Origin: Ignavibacteriales bacterium
GTDB lineage: Bacteria; Bacteroidota; Ignavibacteria; Ignavibacteriales; SURF-24
Assembly: GCA_026390815.1 (NCBI GenBank)
Contig: JAPLFH010000009.1
Location: 1 to 64,000 of the forward strand
DNA: 64,000 nucleotides
Direction of reading: 5' to 3'
A program made the translations under genes and the position numbers. Below, one piece after another: positions 6,987 through 21,900 of the stretch (position 1 is its first letter; every line of letters starts with the position of its first letter). The notes under the pieces were generated by a model. That model made no database searches. It saw nothing but the letters and a program-made list of their open reading frames with translations, and was not told where the DNA came from.

Positions 6987-9900
6987 TTAGTATTGTTTCC
7001 ATTTGAATTAACATCGCAATATTTATTTATCAGACTATACAAAAGTTTGCTCGTTAACAAAGCATTCTTTTCCACGTTAGGCTGCTTTAGCATATCCATA
7101 TGACCCCCGTAACCCTCATACACTTCAAATTGAGGAGTTAATTCGCCCCACGCTCTTCTACTGATTTTATGATTAAAATTATTAATCTTGTCTGTGGCTT
7201 CAATTTGAATTATGGGACAATCCAAAGTTTCATCCTCGGTTCTGGCATTCAGATACTTTCGATATGCAACAATTTTTTTAAAGGCTGCATCTTTAATCTC
7301 TTCATCTAAAAATTCGGCATGATTTTGTTCTATATATAAAATAGCATCATTTAAATATTCGTCCGCACTCCAATCGATCAGTTCAAGCTGCCGGTAGCTG
7401 TCTAATAATATAATTCCGCCCACTTGTCTTCCTTGTTTTTTAAGTTCAATCGCAACATCGTAAGCCATATTGCCACCGGCTGAATGTCCGAACAGGTAAA
7501 ACTCACTTTCATTTTGAAGATTGGTTAGAATTTCTGCAGTTGATTTTGCAGGAGCTGCTGATTCAATAAAGTTTATTCCGTACACGGAATGATCCAAAAA
7601 GTATTTGGCAAATTCCATATAAGCAAAAGAATAGCCGATTCCCGGAGGTAAAAAGAATATCTTCTTTTCAGATTCCTGATTAAATAGGATAGAATCCATT
7701 TCAATATTTTTCAACATTTCTTCCGTCCCCAATATTCTAATTGACATTTGTTTGATGGTTGGCTGCTGGAAAATAAGGTTCAAATAAGTTTTTTTGCCAA
7801 GCCGCTTTTGCACCTTCGACATAACCTGAATTGCTTTAATTGAGTTACCTCCAATTTCAAAGAAATTATCCTGAGAACTTATTTTTTCTTTGTGCAGTAT
7901 TTCTTTCCATACTTCTGCAATAACAATTTCCGTTTTTCCATCGGGTTCAATATACGCAGTTAAGAATGGATTATCAGTATTATCCGGTTTGGGAAGTGAA
8001 CGAATATCAATTTTGCCGCTTGGAGTGTGTGGTAATTTTTCGAGTTTAACAAAATACTCCGGAATCATATAACCCGGAAGATGTGCAGACAAAAATTCTT
8101 TCAAACTGATAATATCAATATCTACAAGAGATGTAAAATAAGCTGCAATCTCTTTATTATCTCCATCATCTATTAATTTAACTGCGGCTTCTTTCAGATC
8201 GGGATATTTCAACAGACAGGATTCAATTTCTCCAAGCTCAATTCTATAACCTCTCACTTTTACCTGCCCGTCATCTCTTCCAAGGAATTCAAGTTCGCCG
8301 TTATTGTCCCATCTGGCAACGTCGCCGCTTTTATACAATTTTCCTTCACCAAAAGGATTCTTAATAAATTGTTCATTCGTCAATTCAGATTTATTTATAT
8401 ATCCGCCAGCTACATTGAATCCACCGATATATAAATCTCCGGGAATTCCCACGGGCACAAATTCCATTTCTTTGTCTAATAAAAATATTTGTGTGTTATT
8501 AATCGGTCTGCCGATTGGAATTTTACTGGGCAGTTCATCAACTTTTCCCGAAAGAGTAAATGATGTAACAACATGTGTTTCAGAAGGTCCGTATTGATTA
8601 TGAAACATTATTCCGGGATAGGCTTTCAATAATTTTTCAATGGTGGAATTTATAAACGGTTGTTCACCGGATGTAATAATATGCTTAAGTGATTTTAGTT
8701 GGTTATTATTTTCTACTTCATTCAGGAATAAATTTAATGCGCTGTACGGTATCGTTAGCATTTCAATTTCTTCTTTATCTATAATTTCGGCAATCAAACT
8801 CATTTTATAACGAGTTTCATTTTCGATCAAATATAATGTTCCGGCGGTTGCAAGAGAAAACAATATCTCTTGAATCGAAACATCAAAACTGTGCGGTGCA
8901 AACTGAAGTGTTTTCAATCCGCTTTCTATTTGATCTGACTGCCATTCAATCAAATTCAACAAACATTTGTGAGTGCCCAAAACACCTTTCGGTTCGCCAG
9001 TTGATCCGGATGTGTAAATAACATATGCGGCAGAATACAAATCGGGAGAAAAATTAACATTCAGATTTTCTCCACTGAGATTTGAAATCTTTTCATCGAA
9101 CTCTTCAACAGTAATAATTCTATCTTTATTAAAGGAAGTAAGTTTTTCATATTTTTCAGATGTAATCAGAATTTTTCCTTCGCAGTCTTGTAGAATATAG
9201 TCAATTCTGTTTTGCGGATAATTTGGATCGACGGGAATATATACTCCACCGGTTTTAAGAATTGCAAGCATGGTGATGATAGACCATTCGGATCTATCAA
9301 GCATAACGCAAATGAACTCTCCAGGTTTTACTCCTTTACTTTCAATAAGAAAACGGGCAAACTGGTTTGCTTTCGAATTCACTTCTTCAAAAGTTAATTT
9401 TTTCCGTTTAAATACTACCGCAGATCGATCCTTAAATTCTGCTGCTCGTTTTTCAATAAGATTCACAATTGAATTATTTGCCAGCACTTTGTTGCATCCC
9501 ATCGATAAATTGTAAAGCGTTTCTTTTTCTTTTATCGAAACAATACTTAAATGTGAAATTGGTTTCTCATCATTTGCCAGAACACTTTCAACCAATGAAG
9601 AGAAGTGATGGAACATGTTCTCAATTCTTTCTTTTTTGTAGAGAGCTGTATTGTATTCAAAGAAATATTTTATACAACTTTCATCTTCATAATAACTTAT
9701 TGATAAATCAAATTTGCTTACGGGATAATCAAATTCAATTGATTTCATTTCAAGACCGGATGAGGATCTGATTCCAACTTCAGCCGGAGTTTGCGATATC
9801 AACATTACATCGAATAATGGAGAACGGGAGAGGTCCCTTGGTAATTGCAATTCATCTACAAGTAAGTCAAACGGATACGTCTGGTGACTGAATGCGCTGA

Positions 9901-12900
9901 GTGTATTATTTTTAACTTTATTCAAAAACGATTTGAAACTTTCATCATTATTAGATTGATTTCGCAGAGCAAGCGTATTAAGGAAAAAGCCAATCTGATC
10001 CTGGATATCTTGGTGTTCCCGGTTCGCAATCGGAGTTCCGATAACAATGTCATTTTGTTTTGTGTATTTGGATAACAGTAAATTAAATAACGCCAGTGTA
10101 GTTATAAACAGAGTAGTATAATTTCCGGTGCTTAGTTTCTTAAGTCCTTCGGATAAGGATTTAGAAAGACAGAATGATTCTGTCTTCCCTTTAAATGTTT
10201 GTGTTTTAGGTCTCGGATAATCGGAAGGTAAATTCAAACATTGTACAGGTTCTCTGAATATCTCCAACCAATAATTCTTATGTGCGTTAACACTTTTTCC
10301 GTTATCCTTAATCTGCCGGTTGTGCCAATCAGCGTATTCTTTATATTGAACCGGCGACGGAGCGAAAACACTTTCATCTGAAATTTTATTTTTGCCAGAA
10401 TAATGATTATAGAATGCAGCTAAATTATCTGCCAATATATTTATTGACCATTCATCTAAAACTATATGATGAATATTGATGATTAAGATATATTCTTCTT
10501 TAGATTTATTTTTCAGCAGAGTAACTTTAATTAAAGGAGCTTCCGCCAAATTAAAAGGTTCGGTAATTGCTTTCTGAATTAATTCCTTTATCCTATCCCT
10601 TACTCCTTCCCCAAAAGAAGGGGACTTAAAGACCCTCTCCTTGGGAGAGGGAAGGGAGAGGCTTTCTATAAAGTCCCGATTTCCATTTACATCAATAACA
10701 TCAATTGTGAAATCAACTTTATCTGATATTACCTGTTTGGGTTCTCCGTCAACCTCAATAAAATATGTTCTCAAAGATTCATATTTGTTTATGAGAGCAT
10801 TAAACGAATTTTGAAGAGCGTTAAAATCTATTTCAGAATTTATCTGGTAAACAACCGGAACATTATAAGCAATAGATTTTTTCTCAATCCTGTCGAGTAT
10901 CCATAGCCGGCGCTGAGCGTGTGATACATCATAGAAATTCGCTTTTTTAAGTGGAATGAGTGAAATAACCGAAACATTATTTTGTCTGTCGATGATATTT
11001 GCAAACTGTGCAATTGTCGGATATTCAAATATGTCTGATAGACTGCAATTGCTTTTAAACTCATGGTTGATTTGTGTAAGGAGTCTTAAGGCTTTTAGAC
11101 TGTGTCCTCCCAGGTCGAAGAAGCTGTCATGTATACTTAATTTGTCAACTTCTAATACTCTCTTCCATATTTCTGCCAGTAATTCTTCAGATGAATTTAA
11201 TATTTCCACTTCGGCTGACTCAGAATGTTTAATATCAAGTTCCGGTTCGGGCAGCGTTTTAACATCAATCTTTCCGTTAGGTGTAAGCGGAATTTTTTCC
11301 ATCATAACAAAATATAACGGAACCATAAACGCAGGCATTAGTTTACTTAAATAATTTTTTAAATCATTTATATCTATTATTTCTCTTGCGACTATATATG
11401 CAGCGATATCTTTAAATGCGCCTTTTCCATAAGCAATAACAACTGCATTATCAATTGAAGGATAACGCCTGATATTGGTTTCTATTTCTCCAAGTTCAAT
11501 TCTGAATCCTCTTATTTTTACTTGTCTGTCTATCCTTCCCAGATAATCAATATCACCTGTATCAGTCCACCTTCCCAAATCTCCTGTTTTGTAAAGCCGT
11601 CCTTTTCCAAATGGATTGCCAATAAATTTTTCTTTAGTCAATTCGTCTTTAAATAAATAACCTTTTGCAAGTCCATCGCCGGTAATACATATTTCTCCAG
11701 TGTGTCCGAGTGGAACTAACTTAAGATTTCTATCAACAATATAAATTTGAGTATTGGATATTGGTTTGCCGATTAAAACTTTTTTATTCCTATTGCTAAA
11801 TCTATAAATTGTAGAATAGGTAGTATCTTCAGAAGGTCCATAAAAATTTCTCACTTCAATTTTATCACAATCTATCCCATCAATAAGTGTTTGAGGTATT
11901 TGTTCTCCAACAATATTTAAAGCTGATAAATGATTGAACCCTCGTTGGTCCAAATAATCTTTTATTTCAGATACTAAAGATGGAACAGTATTAACCAATA
12001 CATTATAGTCCTTGTCAAGATACTCCGGAATTTCAAGTGCCGATTTTAATATCCGTATAGTCTTACCTGCTATAAGAGAGAAGAATACTTCATACACCGA
12101 TATGTCGAAGCAATAAGAGGTGGAAGCATAAACAATATCATAATCTGTTGATTTGAATTCAGCAAAACACCATTGCAAAAACACCGAAAGATTTTTGTGG
12201 GTAATTGCAACTCCTTTTGGGTTTCCAGTTGATCCTGAAGTATAAATTATATAAGACAAATCTTCCAGTGAGTTTATATTTGCCGGTTCATTTGACTTTT
12301 GATGCGCGATAGCAGGATCATCTATATCTATGATAACTGTTCCAAAAGGCAACTTCTTGTCATTCTGAGCAAATCGAAGAATCTGATTATCAAGACCATT
12401 CGGGAGATTCTTCGTCGCAAGCTCCTCAGAATGACTAATGCTGGCTTTAAATGAATCTTTTTCAAAAATACTTTTTTCCGTTAATAATATTTTTGCTTTA
12501 CAGTCATTCAGGATGTAGTCAATTCTTTTTTGCGGATAAGCGTTATCAATTCCCACATAGGCTGCGCCGCTTTTTAATACACCAAGCATTGCAACAGCCA
12601 TCGTTTCTGTTCGTTCTACCATTATACCAATCAGGTCATCCGGCTTAACCGAAAGCTCCGACCGTAAATAATTTGCAAGTTTATTTGCTCTTATATTCAG
12701 CTCACTGTAAGTCATCGTTTTATCTTTGTACAATAAAGCAATCTTCTCCGGATTTTTTGTAAATGATTTTTTAAGCAGATCCACAGCGAGAATTTTTTTA
12801 GTAATCTTTTTGTAATTATTGTTATAACTTTTTAAAAGTTTAATTTCATTTGGTAAAAGAATATCAACATCACGTAATTTAATTTCCTTATTCTCAGTAA

Positions 12901-15900
12901 CAGTCCCAACTGTTTTTGAAAAATGCCCGGCAAATCTTTCTATACTCTCATTTTTGAATAATGACTTCTTATATTTTATCGTAATATAAATTTTATTTTC
13001 AGCCTCAAGACCGTAAAGTGTCATATCATATTCTGAAGAGATAATCGTTTCTGCCCTGTAATCGGAAATCTGCATCTCACCGTTTTTAATTTCCGAAAGC
13101 GCAAAATTCATATAAGAAAAAACTACATCGAAAAGCGGTGAACGGTTTAAGTCTCTTTTAATTTTTAGATCCTCAACAAGTTCATCGAAAGGATAATCCT
13201 GATTTGCAAATGCGTTAATAGCAGTTTCTTTCACTCTATTCAGAAACTCGATAACGCTCATATCATCTTTAGGAAAATTTCTTATCGGTAAGTTGTTAAC
13301 AAACATACCGAGAAGGTTGGATAATTCAACGTTATCGCGTCCCATCGTGGTAACACCTATTATAATATCATCCTGCTGGGTATACTTATGCAGAACAATA
13401 TTATAAACGGCAAGCAAAATCATGAATGTTGAAATGCCCATGCCGGCAGACATTTTTTTAATTTCTGCAGTCAGTTTTTCATCGATACAAAATGTAAATA
13501 TTCCAGCTTCTGCAGATTGATTAGCAGTACGGGAATAATCAAGAGGCAGATTAATTACAGGTATTTCACCATCAAACTGTTTTATCCAATATGATTTCTT
13601 CTCAATGGCTTCACGGCTTTTATAGTAGCCGCTTTGCCAGATCGAATAATCTTTGTATTGAATGTTAAGCGGTTCAGGTTCAATTCCTTCATAATAATTG
13701 AATATTTCTTTCTTGAGAATTTCCATTGAGAAGGCATCTATAATAATATGATGAGCATCAAATAATACAAGATGATTATCCGGGGAAAGTTGAATTACTT
13801 CAGTCCGGAATAACGGTGCAACGCCTAGATTAAATGGTTTTATAAATCCGCGGATGTGATTTCTTGCTTCCTCTTCGCTCATTGATGAAACAGGAATTGT
13901 AAACTCAACATTTTCATGAACAATCTGCACCGGTACATCCTGAACGAGATCAAATGATGTGCGAAGGATTTCGTGACGATCAATAATTCTATCGAATGCT
14001 TTTATAAGTTCATCTGCATTCAATCTTCCTTTAATATTCCATATCTCCGGAATATGATAACTTAGTTTATCTTTTGTTAATTGATCAAGAATGAATAACC
14101 TGCGCTGGGCTGAAGAAACAGGATAATAGTTGCTCTTCTCTGCTGGTAGAATAGCCGGTGAAGCTGAATCTTCTTTATTTTCCTTATCATTTAATCCAGT
14201 TCTAATTTCAAGAAATTCAGCAAGCTCCGCAATTGTTAAATGATTAAATAAATCTCCAATAGTAACTGGAATTTTTAACTGCTTTTCCAGAAGACTGTTA
14301 ATTTTTATAGCATGAATTGAGTCGCCACCCAGATCATAATAATTATCAGTTACATTAATTTCCTCATAACCTAAAACAGTTCCCCATATTTGAGCTATTG
14401 ATTTTTCGTATTCGGTATAATTGCCGCTTTCATTTCCTTTAAGCGATACATCCTTTTTAATCTCTGTTTCGGATTTGCTCTTCACATGTTGCTTCTTTGG
14501 CAAACGCATATTTTTATCAAGATAAAACGGCAGTCCTTCATTTGAATCCAGGTAAGATAAATCAGGTTCACCAAGTACAACGGAATTCATTTTTCTTTGA
14601 ATAATTTTTTCAAAAGCATCTACACCGTTTTTTGTAGATATGGATTTGAATATTCCATCATCAACAACGCCGTAATCGTAAGCCATCCCGGTTTCTTTCC
14701 AAGAGGTAAGATTAATACTCACCGCATTTATCCCGGAGTTATTTAATTCAGATGAATATGCATCCATAAAACTGTTTGCAGCAGTGTAATCACTTTGCCC
14801 GGCAGTTGGTAATATTGCCGTTAATGCCGATGTCATTATAAAGAAATCCGGTTTTTCTTCTTTAAGTAATTCGCTTAAATAAATTGTGCCGTGAATTTTT
14901 GGTTTTATTACATCACGGAATTTTCCCAGATCTTTACCGAAAATAAATCCATCTCCTGCCACTCCTGCTGCATGTATAACTCCGCAGATTTTGCCAAGAT
15001 CATTTTTAATTTTTTCGATTACTGTTTTTAACTTGTCATAGTCACTTACATCAGTAGTATAGAAAAAAACTTCTGCTCCTTCATTTTCAAACTCTCGGAT
15101 CTTATCAATTTTCCGGCATAACTTTTCATCTCTTCTTTCATGCAGTACTAAGTTCCATTTATCCCTTGAAAGAAATTCAGAACGGTTTATCAGAGCTAAT
15201 TTTATTTTTGCCTGCTTTGCAAGAAAATGTGCCAGCTCTAATCCGATACCTCCGGTTCCTCCTGTAATTACATAAACTCCGTTTTCTTTATAGGAAATCT
15301 CATTAAGCTCTCTTTCTTCCAGACTCACCGGTTTAATTTCGCGAATGAATCTTTCACCGTTTCTATATGCCCGGTAATAATAAGATTCGGTAAACCCATT
15401 ATTTATTTCGTCAATTATTTCTGCCGTTGTGGTGTGCTCGTCAATATCCAAAAACCTGCAATTGATATTTGGACTTTCTCTTTGCAATACTTGTCCCAAA
15501 CCGGCAACAGAATTATTTAATGGATTTAAATACAATTCTGACTTTGTAACTTCACAAACATTTTTCCCGACAAACAACAGATCAATCTTGGATGATACGT
15601 TCACGGAAAGATATTTAGCAAAGTTGAAAGTGCTGTAAAGAGAGTTTGTCAGTTTGATTTCTAAATCAATATCAGGAACGATTTTATTACCAACCATTTC
15701 CGGTAGGATAAAAATTATTTTTTCGGGAATCCTGTTATCGAACTTTCTAAATATTTCCGTAAAATTATCTTTTGCTATTTCATTTGCAGTTATCCATTGA
15801 ACGGCTTTAATATCCTTAACCAGCTCCTGATTGCATCCTGAATTATAAAACACAAAAGTGTTAATATTTTTTATGATAGCAGGTTTATTTAACTCCCAGG

Positions 15901-18900
15901 ATTTCCAAATCAGTTCATGAAAATAATTTCCCTGTTTCTGCTTCGTTATTTTCTTCAAAGTAAAATTCCGGAAAGCAGCTATAATATTTCCTGTTTCATC
16001 TGCCAGCGTTATATCAAATGAGCGGGTTTCCGAAGAATCGTTAGTTTGTTTTTTTATATAACTGAATATTTTTTTTGTGGCTCTTCTTCGTAAATCAACT
16101 GTTCCGAATGAATAGGGCAGAAATCCGGCTTCATCAATGGCATAACTCAGTGCGGCGTCAATCAATGGAGGATACAAATAATAATTCTCTGTTAATTCCG
16201 TATCTGCTTCCGGAACGCTTAACTCTGCCAGATACTCATTTTCATTCCAATAAATTTTATTCAGGCAATTCCACTTTTTGCTTACCTGAATAATTTCATC
16301 GTTTTCCTCATCCTCATCCTTTTGAAATATTTCGCGGGAATTTATTGTGCGTTTTTTAATTTCTTCAATATCAATTTTATCGAATGATTTCTTTTCAAGT
16401 TCACTTACTCTGAATTTCGCATACGTCAACCAGTCGTTGTCATCAGTTTTTGAATGAACATCAATTTTAAGAATATTATCTTCGCTTTTATTTATTGCAG
16501 CGAGAACTTCTAAATCTTTTCCCTCATTCTTCTTCAGTGGCTGAAGTAAATAGAATTCTTCAAAACGAAATTGCTCGCCCTTAAAATGATTCTTCCCCGC
16601 TTCATAAGCCATTTGCAGGTATGCAGCACCAACCAGCGTTGGTATGCCCATAACACGGTGTTCATCAAGCAGCCAGTTATCATCATTAAAAGTATTGGAG
16701 TAAACTGCAACAGCCGGAGTATCAAAAATGCAATTACTCAAAAATATATTGTCAAACTTTTTGCCGTAAGAAGTGTTAACACTTTCTTTTACTATTTCTT
16801 TTTCTCTTACTTTAACCCAGCATCTTTTCTTTTCAAAAGGATAACCGGGAAGTGATATTTTTGCAGGGGAAGAATTGTTATAATATTCATCCCACAAAAT
16901 ATCTGCTCCTTTTACGTATGCCATTGCTGTTGGATTTACTTTATCAATTTCATCGGTATTGTTTTTTAAGATGTTATTAATATCATTGCTGATATCACGA
17001 ATATCATTTTCGGTTATTTCACCGGCAACCAGATTCTTTTTGTTTGATGCAACAACTTTTGAATAATTATAAAATATACCGTCTGCTTCTACAGAGCTAA
17101 GTTCATTCTCAATTAATTGGGATAGTTTCTGCATTAGCTCTTTCACATTTTCAAATACGATTGCTATTCTGTGGGAATAATGCCCTCGTCCAGTTGCAAG
17201 TGTATAGCAAATACTTTCGGAATTTGCATCAGGATGAAGATAAAGAGATTGTTTAATTTTCTTTGCATGTTCAATCAAACCAACTTTACTACGTGATGAA
17301 AGAGTAAATAGAAAATTTTTCTTCTGATGTATTATTTTTTCTTTAGGTGGAGCTTCTTCCAAAACAACGTGGCAGTTTGTACCGCTTAATCCGAACGAAC
17401 TTACACCACATCGTAACGGATTTCCATTTCTTTCCCAACCATTCAGATCTTTATTTATATAAGCAGCGCTTTCTTCAAAATTTATATTTCTGTTTGAAGT
17501 TTTGAAATGAACCAACGGTGTAAGCTGTTTATATTTTAAACTCAATACTGCTTTTAATAATCCGGCTAAACCTGCAGCGGTATCTAAATGACCAATGTTT
17601 GCCTTAACTGCTCCGATTGCGCAGATATTTTTTTCAGAAGTATATCTTCTGAATGCTTTTGTAATACCATCTATCTCAATCGGATCGCCGAGTTTTGTAG
17701 CAGTTCCATGAGTTTCAATAAAGCTTACAGTTAGCGGATCTATTCCTGCATCCAGCCATGCTTTTTCAATTGCATTAGCCTGCGCATCTGCATCAGGTGC
17801 AGTAATACCAATTGAATTTCCGTCCTGATTAATTTCACTTCCTTTAATAACAGCATAGATATTATCTTTATCTTTTAAAGCGTTCTCCAGCGGTTTAATA
17901 AAAATAGCTATTACGCCTTCCCCGGCTCCGGTACCGTTTGCCGATTCATCAAAACTATGCGTACGTGAATCGGATGAATCAATTTCCAACCGCGAATTTG
18001 AATCCAACGGAAGCAGGTGAAGTTTTACTCCGCCAACAATCGCCGAATCGATTTTCCCTTCCCGTATTGCCTGGCAGGCTAAATGAACTGCAACGAGTGA
18101 TGAAGAACAGGCAGTATCAACCAGCAGTGCCGGACCTTTTAAATTGAGATGATATGATAATCTGCTTGCCAGAATTGATGGTGTCTGTGCTGCGAGTAAA
18201 AGATTCGGATCCAGGTTATCGGAAGCTTCAATAAATTTTGCATATTCACCCAGGTTATCGCTTGCGCCGATAAACACTCCTGTCCGGCTTCCCCATAATT
18301 TATTTCCGCCATAACCGGCATCTTCCAGTGCGTGGTAAGCGGTTTCCATAAACATTCTCTGCCCCGGATCAATTAAGGCTGCTTCGCTTGGAGATAGTTT
18401 AAAGAAGCTATAATCAAACTTATCAACCTCACTCAGATAACTGTACTCTCTTAACTTGAATGTACCGGTTTTAATATTATATAATTTGCCAAGTTCTTTG
18501 ATATCGTGAATTCTTGCCTGAGGCATTTCACCAATAAAATCAACACCCATACGCAGGTCATTCCAGAAATCATCTGGCGTTTCACAATCGCCAATTCTTG
18601 CAGCAATGCCTATAACAGCTACATCATGATATTTTAATCCGGCTTCCGGATGTTCAAAAGTTTTTATAGTAACTTCCGGATTATCTGAAATTTTCTGTGA
18701 AATAAATTCCGCCTGTTCGGAAATTTTACTTTTTGAAAACAAGTCTGTTAATTCCATTACGTCTGGATACTTCTCATTTATTTTGCTGTAAAGTTTCACT
18801 AGAAGAATCGAATTACCACCAAGATCGAAAAAGTTATCATGAATACTAATGCTCTCTGTTGATAAAACTTCCTGCCATAATACAAGTAATTCTGTTTCGA

Positions 18901-21900
18901 GTTTGTTGGCAGGATTCTCGAATAAAGCTCCTGTTGCAATGTTCTGAATTGCCGGGGGAAGAGATTTCTTATCAAGTTTGCCGTTGGAGGTCAGCGGAAT
19001 TTTATCAATCTTAATGAAGTAAGTCGGAATCATATAATCTGGCAGAGAGGATGAGAGAAAACTTTTGAGTTTATTAATTTTTAATTCTTCTTCCGAAACA
19101 ATGTAAGCTGCTAATTCCTTTGTTCCTTCTCTATCAATGGCAACAACAGATGTATCAACAATTCCTGTATACAGACGAAGCTGAATTTCAATCTCTGTAA
19201 TTTCAACACGGAAGCCGCGAATCTGAACCTGGTTATCGCTGCGGTCAAGATATTCCATTGTCCCATCATAAATCCACCGGGCTACATCCCCGCTTTTATA
19301 TAATATTTCATTTTTGTCGTATGGATTTTGAATAAATCTTTCTGCTGTTAAATCAGGGCGATTCAAATATCCTTTGCTTAACCCAGTTCCTGCAACATAT
19401 ATTTCTCCGTAAATACCAACAGGAACAAGCATTTTATCATCATTAAAAATGTAAACTTTAGTTTCAGGAAGCGGCACGCCGATATTGCTTGTTCCGTCCG
19501 ATGATATTATTTCTTCATCCGTTAAACGGTGATATGTTACGTGAATTGTTGTTTCAGTAATTCCATACATATTTATTAGCTTTACTTTTTCGGCGGGATA
19601 TACTTTAATCCATCTCTGCAATTTTGAAGGATTAAGTTTTTCACCTCCAAAAATTACATAACGAAGACTGAGAGATTTTTTGTTCCGGTTTTCAATCGCT
19701 GTATCAATAAATTTATAAAACGCGCCCGGAGTCTGGTTCAATATTGTAACTTTATGTTCATCTACAAGTCTTACAAAAGCTGAAATATCTCTAACTTCAT
19801 TTCTATCCGGTATAATTATTTTTCCGCCGAATAATAATGCGCCGTACATTTCCCATACCGAAAGATCAAAACAATATGAATGCGCCATTATCCATACATC
19901 AGAAGAATTAAAATCAAAATGTGATTTATCATTAATAAAAAGACGAACCAGATTTCTATGACTTATGGGACAACCCTTGGGTTTGCCGGTTGAGCCTGAA
20001 GTAAAAATTATATAAGCAGTTGAATCCGGATTGATATTTATTCCGCAAAGATTCGCATAATCCAAACCATCAGTTTTTAGAACCTCGGTCAGGTTGAGGA
20101 TATTGCAATCAAGATTAACTTCATTTACAAGTTTGTTTAAACGGAGATCATTTTCATTTAGTGTGATAAATATATTCGTTTTACTTTCAGAAAGGATATG
20201 CTTGATTCTTTCATCAGGATATTCCGGATCAATTGGAACATAAGCTCCGCCAACCTTTATTATCGCTAACAATATTACAATTGTATTTTCAGATGGCGCA
20301 ATTAAAACACCAACCGGTTCACCCGCTGAGATAGAATATTTTTCATTAATATACCGCGCAACTTTATTCGCTCTATTATTCAATTCGGAATACGTTAAAG
20401 TTTTTTCTTTATAAACAACCGCAGTGTTTAAAGGATATTTTGAAACCGACTCTTCAAACAATTGTGCGATTGTTTTATCATCCGGATAACTAGCGGCTGT
20501 GTCGTTATAATTCCGCAGTAAATTATTTTCTTCTTCTTTGCTTAATATATTAATTGATTTTACACTCTGCGCCGGGTTGGTTATTATTGCATTTAACAAA
20601 ACAAACAAATGCGACGCTATCTGCTCAATCCTTTCCTGTTTATATAATTGCGTGTTGTATTCTATTAAAAGATCTAAATCTTCTCCTGCATCATTAAAAT
20701 TAAAAGTCAGATCAAACTTGCTCATATTCATCGGAATCTTATACGATTCTATCTGCTTAAATACTCCGATGAATGAAACATCAAAATTTTGTAAAACAAT
20801 CATTACATCAAATAATGGCGAACGGCTTGTATCCCGCGGAAGCTTTAATTCTCCAACCAGTTTATCAAACGGATACATTTGATGAGAATAACTTTCGGTT
20901 GTGGTTGTTTTTATTTCTTCCAACAGCTCTGCAAAAGATTTTTCAGGTTTTATTTGATCCCGCAAAGCAAGAGTATTTACGTAATAGCCGATTTGATTTT
21001 CCAGGTCGGGGTGGTCTCTGCCCGCAACGGGCGTGCCGATTATTATATCTTCCTTACCGGTGTATTTATATAACAGAATTTTTAAAGCCGCAGTGAGAGT
21101 CATAAACAAACTGCTTCGCTTTTCAATGTTGAAAGTATCAAGATTTTTTTTGAGTTCTTTTGAAAAAGAATAATAAATAGAATTACCCTGGTATGTTTTG
21201 ATAACAGGACGACGGAAATCCGAAGGAATATCTAAAGGAGTTATTTCTCCATTTAGTTTCTCAAGCCAGTATGCATGATCGGAATCATTCTCCGGCTTAT
21301 TTATTCTGTCATTCAACCAGTAAGTATAATCTTTGTATTGTATTTTGGGAATTACAAGCGGATTCCCGGTTTTATCAATATAATTTTTGTATCTGCCGAA
21401 TAGTTCGTCTGTCATTATGCTTAACGACCATCCGTCGCAAATTATATGATGGATGTTGAGGAGTATAATATATTTTTCAACGGATGTTTTTATAACGTAC
21501 AACCGGACTAGTGGAAATTCAGAAAGAGTGAATGGGTTATGTGCTTCTGTAACAACAAAGTTAAAAGCAGAATCATCCGGATTATTATCATTGCTGAAAT
21601 CTTTTACTGCAATAGGAATTTTCTGGTTATTAATTATTTTCTGAAATGGTTCTCCGTTAATATCGATAAACACAGTTCTAATTGATTCATGTTTTTGATT
21701 CATATCGTCAAATGATAATTGTAAAGCGCTCAAATCTATTTCATCATAAACTGTAACAGCAAGCGGGATATTATAAGTTGATTTTGATTTCTCTATTTTG
21801 TCTAAAACCCAAAGTCTTTTTTGTGCATATGATAAATCATAATAAGCGGCTTCTTTTATAACCGGGATAATTCCGAGTGTCTCCCGTTTTCTATCACGTA

